From NCBI GenBank assembly GCA_021129815.1, contig JAJOKN010000014.1, positions 8,188 through 16,432 on the forward strand: a stretch of 8,245 nucleotides of DNA, in the 5' to 3' direction. Below, one piece after another: positions 1 to 5,302 of the stretch. This DNA comes from Desulfotomaculum sp. Lineage in GTDB: Bacteria > Bacillota > Desulfotomaculia > Desulfotomaculales > Desulfohalotomaculaceae. Position 1 is the first letter of the stretch. Each line of letters opens with the position of its first letter. Below the pieces are notes generated by a model that saw nothing but the letters and a program-made list of their open reading frames with translations, ran no database searches and had not been told where the DNA came from. A program made the position numbers and the translations under genes.

Positions 1-51
1 TGCTTACTGTTTTTCCCTTTTTACCTCTTCATCTTTTAACTTTTTGTCTTT
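1..51. other. Downstream flank of nifK, no gene identified
   Basis: This is a purine-rich (minus strand) spacer between the nifK stop codon and the window edge. No terminator hairpin is visible, so transcription of the nif operon probably continues into genes outside the window. In the nifK frame the stop is followed by 15 sense codons, mostly Lys, Glu and Asp, before another TAA. A purine-rich spacer can give this by chance. An AGAGG and an AAGGG run could be part of a ribosome binding site for the next gene, but no start codon for it lies inside the window. Confidence 0.5.
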
Positions 52-1536
52 TTATAGCTGCTGCGTGCGGTCATCCGGGAACCTGTAGTCCAAGATAGAG
101 TTAACTATCTCTGTAAGCAAGAACTCGCCGCCGCGATAACCAACGACCGGTCTCTTCTGGTAGCCAACTCTATCCCATACCATAAGTCCTATTCTGACAA
201 GGGGTACTTCAAGTTCTCTTGCAATATCTACTCCTTTAGAGTTTCCAAATATAATGTCTAACTTTATAGTTTTTAGGTATTCTTCAAACTCAAACAAATC
301 TGAACCATTGAAAATCTTTGGAGAAACCTCATATTCCTTAGCAATTTCTTCTATCTGCATATTGAAAATCTTGCTTGGAGTACCGCTTAAAACTGCCACC
401 GGCTCCATTCCCAACTCACAAGCAAACCTGGTTGCACCTACTACAATGTCAGGATCGCCAAAAATAGCTACTTTCTTCTGCATTGTGTAATTCAGCGTAT
501 CTGCCATATAGTCGATCAACAGCCCTCTTTCATCTAACAGTTCATCAGGCACCGGCTTTCCTGTGATTTGGCTTACAGTCTTCAAAAATGCATCTGTATT
601 TTTAACTCCCATTGGGAATGGTCCTATAATCGCTTGCATGCCAAATTTCTTCTCCATAAACTTAGCACCCGCACCGCCTTCATGAGGTGACAGGGCAAAC
701 GTAGCCATAGAATTAGCCATGTCTTCTATTTCTTCAACCTTAGTACCACCCTTTGGATAATAAGGCAGCTCCATAGGTGGTCTAAGCGGAGTGTTGAACA
801 CATCGGAAGTATCAAACAGCACTATGTTGTCAACACCCATTACCTCCAAAAGATGTTTTATTTCCTTTATGTCCGCTGGTGACATCATGCCTGGAATGAT
901 GTTTATCTTGTTGTTAGGTTCAGTCTTCTCCTTTGCCAAGGTGGATAAAAATGCTTTGGATGCGCGATCATACCCCACAACATGAGACCCTGCAAAGCTA
1001 GGAGTATTTATCAGTACTATTTTGGTTTTTTCCATTTCTTCTTCGCCAATTTCTTTAGCGATTTTTTTCTTAGCCATTTTAATAAAGCTGGTCATGTCGT
1101 CTCCAATAATTTCACTAGAACAAGTAGTCACTACGCCTATCAAATCTGGCTTATATCTTACGACTAGGTTCCTTATACCTGTTACAAAGTTCTTCTGTCC
1201 TCCAAAAACTGATGCATCTTCGTGGAATGAAGCATTAGCGATAATAGCTGGCTCTTTATATATTCTACAAAAGGTATATCTCACGTAAGTAGTACACCCT
1301 TGAGCCCCCTGAACAAAAGGCAATCCTCTGTGCACACCCAATGTAGCAAACATAGCGCCTAACGGCATGCAGGTACGACAAGGATTGAGGGACACAGTTC
1401 TAGATGCTGTAGGTATCAGCGAAGAATCCCTCTGTATATAGCTCTCACTCATAGGTATTTTTTCTACTTTTATCTGTTGATACGTTATTCCTTTTATTGG
1501 AATTGGAATCTCATCAGGCAATCCATTTGTACTCAT
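52..1536 (-). CDS. nifK: Nitrogenase component 1, beta subunit (NifK)
   Basis: This is the beta subunit of the cytoplasmic alpha2-beta2 dinitrogenase, which shares the [8Fe-7S] P-cluster with NifD and reduces N2 to ammonia using electrons from NifH. The 494 residues carry the three beta P-cluster cysteines: Cys56 in NPCRTCMPLGA, Cys81 in GAQGC and Cys139 in TTCSSEIIGDD. They also carry Ser180 in NTPSFAGSH, the counterpart of Azotobacter beta-Ser188. The FHEDASVFGG motif typical of NifK is present. The N-terminal segment before the first ligand is about 14 residues shorter than in Azotobacter NifK. The ATG at 1536 has a GGGAGGA ribosome binding site 7 nt upstream, and nifD ends 21 nt before it. 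No frame break is seen. VnfK or AnfK are the alternatives, but no G subunit gene is present and the N-terminus is longer than in those families as I recall them. Confidence 0.96.
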   Translation of the reverse strand: MSTNGLPDEIPIPIKGITYQQIKVEKIPMSESYIQRDSSLIPTASRTVSLNPCRTCMPLGAMFATLGVHRGLPFVQGAQGCTTYVRYTFCRIYKEPAIIANASFHEDASVFGGQKNFVTGIRNLVVRYKPDLIGVVTTCSSEIIGDDMTSFIKMAKKKIAKEIGEEEMEKTKIVLINTPSFAGSHVVGYDRASKAFLSTLAKEKTEPNNKINIIPGMMSPADIKEIKHLLEVMGVDNIVLFDTSDVFNTPLRPPMELPYYPKGGTKVEEIEDMANSMATFALSPHEGGAGAKFMEKKFGMQAIIGPFPMGVKNTDAFLKTVSQITGKPVPDELLDERGLLIDYMADTLNYTMQKKVAIFGDPDIVVGATRFACELGMEPVAVLSGTPSKIFNMQIEEIAKEYEVSPKIFNGSDLFEFEEYLKTIKLDIIFGNSKGVDIARELEVPLVRIGLMVWDRVGYQKRPVVGYRGGEFLLTEIVNSILDYRFPDDRTQQL

Positions 1537-1557
1537 ACCTTCTTCCTCCCTTCCTCT

Positions 1558-2985
1558 TTAAAACTCCACTAAGTCCCAAACTGGTGCACATACTCCTTGA
1601 TAAATATCCCTTGCAAAATTCACAAAACCTATATATCCTGCATACGGTCCCTTTTCATATGAATGTGAGTTTACAGTAGCAACGCCCATTTTCCTTGCAA
1701 CGTACTTCTCCTTAAGCCCAGTCAAAAATACATCCGGCTTATATTCTTCTAGCATCTCTTCAATTTCAAATTCATTTGGATTATCTATCACTAACACACC
1801 TTCAGCCTTAATATCTTTAAGGTTCTTGTTGATTTTTTCATAATCATCTTCGTGTGCAAATGTACAAGCACATGCTACCACTTCCATGCCAAGTTCTCTC
1901 ATCACTTTTATCCAGTGCCATACGCGCGGCGCACCTACATAGATTGCCACTTTTTTGCCTTCTAACTTGCTTCTGTAAAATTCTATCGCTTTTTTTACCC
2001 TTGCTGTTTCTTCTTCTATAACTTTTTCTGCCTTATCTTCTAATCCAAAGAACTTAGCTACATCTCTCAATGCTTTAGATGTCTGCTCAATCCCAAATAG
2101 CGATACTCCTACATGCGGTACTTCATAGCCCTCTTGAATGAGTTCAGCAATGTAAGTAGCAGAACGCTGGCAGTGAACTACGCTCAGCTTTACATCTGGC
2201 AACTTTATAAGATCTTCTATTCTCGCATTCCCAGTAAATACAGCTACAACTCTAACTCCGATCTTTTCAAACAAAGGCAATATAGTTTTTATATCCCAGT
2301 CCATGTTGTATTCACCTATCAAAGCTATATCATACGGTGTCTTTTCTTCTTCTTTCATGCAAAGTTCTGGTCGTTCTTTGCGCAACTGTCTTATTTGTTT
2401 GTAAAATTGGTGATTCAACACATGGTGTCCCTTGGACTGGCTTATACCCGAGCAACCCGGTGCTTCCGCATAGAATACATATTTTCCTGTTTCCTTTCTT
2501 ATCTGCTTTGCTACTGCACCTATGTCATCTCCAATTAAGCCAGTAGTGCAGGTCGTATAAATATACACTCCCTTTGCTTCTGGAAACAGACGCAATGCCT
2601 CCAAACACGCCTGCTTTAACTTCTTCATACCTCCAAACACAACGTCTTCTTCTCTCATATCGGTACACACGCAATATCTGCGGTTAAATGCTACATTTGC
2701 AAGTTTTCCCGGCAACGCCCAGGTATATAAATCTGATAAGTTTCTTCTACTCCCCCACGTATACCAAGCACACCCTACAGGAGCGTGAACCATGTGAATT
2801 ACATCTGCTATCGGCCCGCCTACAACGCCACGCGCACCTGCAAACGGACACCCTCGCTCTGTCATATCGCCGGGCAATGTGTTCGTGTTACACGCAGGAA
2901 TCGTGGGATCATTAGGATCAAATATATAAGTATGCTTCCCTCTCTCTGGAATTTTCTCATCGCATTTCATGGTAATAAGTGGCAT
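1558..2985 (-). CDS. nifD: Nitrogenase component 1, alpha subunit (NifD), with Vnf/Anf-like pocket
   Basis: This is the catalytic subunit of dinitrogenase, holding the active-site metal cofactor. All ligands are present in its 475 residues. The P-cluster cysteines are Cys46 (RGCPFAG), Cys72 (APVGC) and Cys146 (TTCTTGLIGDD). The cofactor ligands are Cys272 (VVHCQRS) and His441 (NSHSYEKGPY). Pocket residues matching Azotobacter Val70, Arg96, Gln191 and His195 are Val54, Arg80, Gln183 and His187. The loop at 350-358 reads VGAPRVWHW. This keeps the counterpart of Arg359 (Arg354), but the WHW resembles VnfD/AnfD rather than the IGGLRPRHV of classic NifD. The loop after His441 is one residue shorter than in classic NifD, as in Anf/Vnf. 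The protein lacks the C-terminal extension of AnfD. The ATG has an AAGGGGGG ribosome binding site 7 nt upstream, 31 nt after nifI2. The metal of the cofactor cannot be settled from sequence; a Mo enzyme of the Firmicutes/methanogen group is most likely. Confidence 0.95.
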   Translation of the reverse strand: MPLITMKCDEKIPERGKHTYIFDPNDPTIPACNTNTLPGDMTERGCPFAGARGVVGGPIADVIHMVHAPVGCAWYTWGSRRNLSDLYTWALPGKLANVAFNRRYCVCTDMREEDVVFGGMKKLKQACLEALRLFPEAKGVYIYTTCTTGLIGDDIGAVAKQIRKETGKYVFYAEAPGCSGISQSKGHHVLNHQFYKQIRQLRKERPELCMKEEEKTPYDIALIGEYNMDWDIKTILPLFEKIGVRVVAVFTGNARIEDLIKLPDVKLSVVHCQRSATYIAELIQEGYEVPHVGVSLFGIEQTSKALRDVAKFFGLEDKAEKVIEEETARVKKAIEFYRSKLEGKKVAIYVGAPRVWHWIKVMRELGMEVVACACTFAHEDDYEKINKNLKDIKAEGVLVIDNPNEFEIEEMLEEYKPDVFLTGLKEKYVARKMGVATVNSHSYEKGPYAGYIGFVNFARDIYQGVCAPVWDLVEF

Positions 2986-3016
2986 TACACAACCCCCCTT
3001 AAAATCAAAGATAAAA

Positions 3017-3385
3017 TCAATTTAAAGCTTCTTCTCCTTTTTCACCTGTGCGCACTCTAATTGAATCTTCTATAGGACATACAAAGATCTTTCCGTCTCC
3101 ATGCTCCCCCGTTCTATTTACCCTCATGATCACCTCTGTTACAAGCGGCACATCATTATCATTCACCACTAACATTATCATCCTTTTAGGAACATATTTC
3201 ATAGCATTTTCCTGTTCTTCTAAAAGCTTAGGATCTACTTCAAACGACACCTCTCCAACTATGCCTTTTTGTTTACCTCTTCCCATCACCTTACAAGCTG
3301 TCATGGCAGGGAATCCAAGCTCTGCTAATACTTCCTTTGTTTTATTCATCTTATTTGGACGTATAATAGCTATAACTCCCTTCAT
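3017..3385 (-). CDS. nifI2: Nitrogenase-associated PII-like regulator NifI2
   Basis: This is a PII-family protein of 122 residues encoded between nifH and nifD, the position typical of nifI genes. In methanogens NifI1 and NifI2 form a complex that binds NifDK and switches it off when ammonium rises, with 2-oxoglutarate relieving the inhibition. Sequence support is the N-terminal MKGVIAIIRPNK strand, the GRGKQKG segment at the start of the T-loop (residues 36-42), a long T-loop with EVDPKLLEEQENAMKYVPKRM, and the B-loop TGEHGDGKIFVCPIE. The T-loop is longer than that of NifI1, which is the usual difference between NifI2 and NifI1. I see no GlnB-type uridylylated tyrosine. The ATG has AAGGAGAG 7 nt upstream and lies 20 nt after nifI1. 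A generic GlnB/GlnK is the alternative, but the context strongly favours NifI2. Confidence 0.94.
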   Translation of the reverse strand: MKGVIAIIRPNKMNKTKEVLAELGFPAMTACKVMGRGKQKGIVGEVSFEVDPKLLEEQENAMKYVPKRMIMLVVNDNDVPLVTEVIMRVNRTGEHGDGKIFVCPIEDSIRVRTGEKGEEALN

Positions 3386-3405
3386 TTTTACACTCTCCTT
3401 AAATC

Positions 3406-3723
3406 TTATAAGCCCTTTTCCCCTGTTCTCACCGTATATACTTCTTCAACAGGGCTTATAAATATTTTTCCATCTCCATAGTTGCCAGTGTATGCTGTCT
3501 TCATGATGACATCTGTAATTTCGTTTACCTTTTCATCTTCTGTCACAATCATCAGCATAACTTTCGGAAGTTCATCATAATATACGCTGCCCACTTGAAT
3601 GCCTTTTTGTTTACCCCTACCAACTACATCCATTTTGGTAAGCGCTACACAGCCTGCCTGTGATAGCGCTTCCACCACTTCATCACTCTTTTCTGGGCGT
3701 ACAATAGCACGTATCATCTTCAT
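3406..3723 (-). CDS. nifI1: Nitrogenase-associated PII-like regulator NifI1
   Basis: This is the partner of NifI2 in post-translational control of nitrogenase; the family senses 2-oxoglutarate and adenine nucleotides. The 105-residue protein shows the PII start MKMIRAIVRPEK, the T-loop opening GRGKQKGIQVGSVYYDELPK with a short T-loop, and the B-loop TGNYGDGKIFISPVE, ending in VRTGEKGL. The frame stays open 13 codons further upstream, but I chose the ATG at 3723. It is preceded at 7 nt by AGGAGGTT, it gives the canonical PII N-terminus, and it leaves a 13-nt gap after nifH instead of an overlap. A second ATG two codons later (3717) would lie 13 nt from that site and is less likely. Co-transcription with nifH is expected. 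Confidence 0.94.
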   Translation of the reverse strand: MKMIRAIVRPEKSDEVVEALSQAGCVALTKMDVVGRGKQKGIQVGSVYYDELPKVMLMIVTEDEKVNEITDVIMKTAYTGNYGDGKIFISPVEEVYTVRTGEKGL

Positions 3724-3730
3724 ATCAACT

Positions 3731-3738
3731 AACCTCCT
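3731..3738 (-). promoter_or_regulatory. Ribosome binding site of nifI1
   Basis: AGGAGGTT on the minus strand lies 7 nt before the ATG at 3723. It overlaps the nifH stop codon (TAG at 3737-3739), so terminating ribosomes would be close to the next start. This site decides the nifI1 start over the longer open frame. Confidence 0.85.
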
Positions 3739-4564
3739 AATCAACAAGCCCGTATTTAACAACCAGTTGTTCTAATTCATCCATTGACATTGGCTTTGGT
3801 ATCACAAACATATCGTTGTTTATCATTTTTTCAGCAAGAGCTTTATACTCAAGCGCTTGGTTACAGTTTTCATCAAACTCAACTACCGTTTTACGGTTAA
3901 ATTCTGCCTTCTGAACAATATTATCTCTCGGTACAAAATGAATCATCTGAGTTCCTATTTTTTCACAAAATTCCTCTAGCAGCTCTCTCTCTCCATCCAC
4001 TTTACGGCTGTTGCAAATTATACCTCCCAATCTCACTCCGCTCTGCTCAGCATATTTGACCATACCACGACAGATGTTGTTAGCTGCATAAAGCGCCATC
4101 ATCTCTCCTGAAGCCACGATATAAATCTCTTGTGCTTTCCCTTCACGTACTGGCATTGCAAATCCTCCGCACACAACGTCACCCAAAACATCAAAGAACA
4201 CAAAGTCAACATCATCTTCATATGCCCCATTTTCTTCCATTAAGTTTATCGCTGTGATAACACCGCGTCCTGCACATCCCACACCAGGCTCCGGACCACC
4301 TGACTCCACACATTTTACTCCTCCAAATCCAATTTTCATAACTTTATCCAATGTTACTTCATCTTCCCCTAATTCCCTCAATGTGTCCATGATTGTCTCC
4401 TGCATCTTAATTCCAAGTATCAAGCGTGTGGAATCAGCCTTCGGGTCACACCCGTGAATCATCACTTTTTTGCCAAAATAGTGTGCCATTGCAGCAGCAG
4501 TATTTTGCTGCGTAGTGGATTTACCAATTCCTCCTTTTCCATAAATAGCTATTTTTCTAACCAT
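3737..4564 (-). CDS. nifH: Nitrogenase iron protein (dinitrogenase reductase) NifH
   Basis: This is the homodimeric Fe protein. It hydrolyses MgATP to deliver electrons from one [4Fe-4S] cluster to NifDK, and in the family it also takes part in cofactor maturation. The 275 residues contain the P-loop GKGGIGKSTT (9-18), Asp39 in HGCDPKAD, cluster ligands Cys97 (GVGCAGRG) and Cys132 (DVVCGGF), the switch II DVLGD (125-129) and Arg100. Arg100 matches the residue ADP-ribosylated by DraT in some bacteria. The numbering matches Azotobacter NifH exactly, which supports the ATG at 4564. The frame is open to 4669, but that extension would be translated from the leader terminator hairpin and is rejected. 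A strong GGAGGTGG site lies 6 nt upstream. This is the first gene of the nif operon and sits behind a regulated leader of about 250 nt. Confidence 0.97.
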   Translation of the reverse strand: MVRKIAIYGKGGIGKSTTQQNTAAAMAHYFGKKVMIHGCDPKADSTRLILGIKMQETIMDTLRELGEDEVTLDKVMKIGFGGVKCVESGGPEPGVGCAGRGVITAINLMEENGAYEDDVDFVFFDVLGDVVCGGFAMPVREGKAQEIYIVASGEMMALYAANNICRGMVKYAEQSGVRLGGIICNSRKVDGERELLEEFCEKIGTQMIHFVPRDNIVQKAEFNRKTVVEFDENCNQALEYKALAEKMINNDMFVIPKPMSMDELEQLVVKYGLVD

Positions 4565-4570
4565 ATAAAA

Positions 4571-4578
4571 CCACCTCC
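4571..4578 (-). promoter_or_regulatory. Ribosome binding site of nifH
   Basis: GGAGGTGG on the minus strand lies 6 nt before the ATG at 4564. It is the best Shine-Dalgarno sequence in the leader and fixes the nifH start. It lies 35 nt downstream of the T-run of the second leader terminator, outside that hairpin. Confidence 0.9.
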
Positions 4579-4613
4579 AAAATTTTTGTAATAATCTATC
4601 AAGCAAAGAATAC

Positions 4614-4658
4614 AAAAAGCCCTTGCATGAAAACTTCTGCGTTTTCGTGCAAGGGCTT
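4614..4658 (-). terminator. Second leader terminator upstream of nifH
   Basis: This is an intrinsic terminator in the nif direction. The arms at 4641-4658 and 4617-4634 form an 18-bp stem with one G-T wobble and a hexaloop, GCAGAA. A run of five T (minus strand, 4614-4618) follows the base AAGGGC. It lies only about 50 nt before the nifH ATG with no room for a promoter after it, so it must be read through for nifH to be expressed. This makes it an attenuator rather than the end of the upstream unit. Confidence 0.85.
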
Positions 4659-4686
4659 CTCTGTCCCACGCTTTATTTGGTTAAAG
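4652..4686 (-). promoter_or_regulatory. Candidate ANTAR-type antiterminator element, module 2
   Basis: Two small hairpins can be drawn on the minus strand. The first (4671-4686) is CTTTA, hexaloop ACCAAA, TAAAG. After a 3-nt linker comes the second (4652-4667): GGGAC, hexaloop AGAGAA, GCCC. It has a closing C-G pair, an A-C mismatch or bulged A, then G-C pairs. The hexaloop has A at position 1 and G at position 4, the signature of RNAs bound by ANTAR proteins. The 3' part of the second hairpin (loop positions 5-6 and GCCC) is also the 5' base of the terminator at 4614-4658, so only one of the two can form. The first hairpin deviates at loop position 4 (A). The structure was drawn by eye; the regulator is an inference. 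Confidence 0.6.
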
Positions 4687-4715
4687 ATTCTTGCTAAACT
4701 AGTAAATTAAAACCT

Positions 4716-4745
4716 AAAAAGCCCTTCTTATGTTAAGAAGGGCTT
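4716..4745 (-). terminator. First leader terminator upstream of nifH
   Basis: This is an intrinsic terminator in the nif direction. It has a perfect 12-bp stem between 4734-4745 and 4719-4730 with a 3-nt loop, starting AAGCCCTTCTTA, and is followed by five T at 4716-4720. On the plus strand no T-run follows the stem, so it works toward nifH only. It begins about 70 nt after the predicted transcription start, placing it inside the leader. Confidence 0.85.
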
Positions 4746-4776
4746 CAATGACCTCTTTCGATACTTCATCGTATCG
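4738..4776 (-). promoter_or_regulatory. Candidate ANTAR-type antiterminator element, module 1
   Basis: The minus strand can form hairpin P1 (4759-4776), with a 6-bp stem CGATAC/GTATCG and hexaloop GATGAA. A short linker leads to hairpin P2 (4738-4755): GAGGTC, hexaloop ATTGAA, GCCCTT. P2 has a closing C-G pair, a U-C mismatch, then G-C, G-C, A-U and a G-U pair. The P2 loop has A at position 1 and G at position 4, as in known ANTAR targets; the P1 loop has G at both. P2 uses bases 4738-4745, which are also the 5' arm of terminator 1, so P2 and the terminator exclude each other. The layout matches module 2 closely, which supports a real function. No ANTAR protein gene lies in the window. Confidence 0.6.
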
Positions 4777-4820
4777 CTTTTTTTAAATTTTAGTTTAATC
4801 ACTCCTAAAACTTATCATAA

Positions 4821-4849
4821 AGTCTATATCATGTTTTTATATTTGTCAA
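4821..4849 (-). promoter_or_regulatory. Sigma-A-type promoter of the nif operon
   Basis: On the minus strand a perfect -35 TTGACA (4844-4849) is followed after 17 nt by TAGACT (4821-4826; 4 of 6 matches to TATAAT). An alternative -10 is TATAGA at 4823-4828, with a TG one base upstream (extended -10) and a 15-nt spacer. Transcription would start near 4814, giving a leader of about 250 nt before nifH. There is no sigma-54 type GG-N10-GC element, so control by NifA is unlikely. Regulation would then act after initiation, fitting the two attenuators. Confidence 0.7.
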
Positions 4850-4905
4850 GTATTTTAAGCAAACTTTTTAAAAACATCAAGTTTTCCAGATATTAAATCA
4901 GCGCA

Positions 4906-5277
4906 TCAGGCTCTTTTTACTTCAATTTTCATGCCATCTGTTAACTTCTTCAAGTTCTTTAAATCGCCCTCTATCTTGCCAAATATATTTACCGCACTAG
5001 CTGCACGTATTTCCCCTTCAGCGCTTATTGGAGTAGGACCAAAGAATATGCAAAAAGCATTTCCATCTGGCCAATACCCAAGCTCACCTTCTTTAAGCAA
5101 ATCACGACCTTCTGGCTCAATCTCTGCGCTTACAGGTATAGAAAAATACACTTCATCTCCCCATCTGTTCACAGTGCTTGAAATCGGCAGGCTGTTGTAA
5201 ATCAACCTGCCTGTAGGTGTGTCGTAAACAACAGCTTTCCAGCAAAAGCCTCCGCTTTCAATTACTATTTCATACAC
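4906..5277 (-). CDS. Cyclophilin-like fold protein, TM1367 family (DUF369)
   Basis: This small cytoplasmic protein of 123 residues has no signal peptide and resembles the Cyclophil_like family (DUF369), whose structural representative is Thermotoga TM1367. Recognised segments are SSTVNRWGDEVYFSIPV (about residues 33-49), LGYWPDGNAFCIFFGPTPIS (66-85) and ASAVNIFGKI (92-101). The fold is related to cyclophilins, but a prolyl isomerase activity is not established for this family, so no reaction is assigned. The start is GTG at 5277. An in-frame TAG lies three codons upstream and leaves no other plausible start; an out-of-frame ATG lies nearby. The ribosome binding site is weak (GGGGG, 11 nt upstream), suggesting low expression. 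The gene starts 25 nt after rpoD and probably shares its transcript. Confidence 0.8.
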   Translation of the reverse strand: MYEIVIESGGFCWKAVVYDTPTGRLIYNSLPISSTVNRWGDEVYFSIPVSAEIEPEGRDLLKEGELGYWPDGNAFCIFFGPTPISAEGEIRAASAVNIFGKIEGDLKNLKKLTDGMKIEVKRA

Positions 5278-5302
5278 AACAAGCTAAACCCCCAAAACTT
5301 TA

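Noticed and set aside
2113..2538. Plus-strand open frame of 141 codons opposite nifD
   Set aside because: It is a shadow of nifD, with no ribosome binding site, no recognisable domain and unusual composition. The same holds for the other plus-strand frames.
52..2985. Vanadium or iron-only nitrogenase (vnfDK/anfDK)
   Set aside because: No G subunit gene, no AnfD-type C-terminal extension, and most motifs are Nif-like; only pocket loops resemble Vnf/Anf.
3724..3762. Upstream ATG for nifI1 overlapping nifH
   Set aside because: AGGAGGTT lies 7 nt before the ATG at 3723, and the PII N-terminus starts there; the extension is not PII-like.
4565..4669. 35-residue N-terminal extension of NifH
   Set aside because: The open frame runs through terminator 2, lacks a ribosome binding site at its ATG, and would break the exact agreement of Cys97, Arg100 and Cys132 with known NifH numbering.
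4652..4776. Known metabolite riboswitch (SAM, preQ1, c-di-GMP, THF, glnA-type)
   Set aside because: I could not match the conserved core motifs of these classes; only short resemblances such as GGGAC and AGAGG were found. The repeated hexaloop hairpins fit protein-mediated antitermination better.
4759..4787. Plus-strand terminator (CGATAC hairpin followed by a T-run)
   Set aside because: The hairpin and T7 read like a terminator on the plus strand, but no plus-strand gene lies upstream to need it. The stem is short and better explained as hairpin P1 of the nif leader.
4861..4884. Terminator after the cyclophilin-like gene
   Set aside because: There is only an A/T-dominated inverted repeat (AAACTT/AAGTTT) with a 12-nt loop and no GC-rich stem; it is too weak to call.
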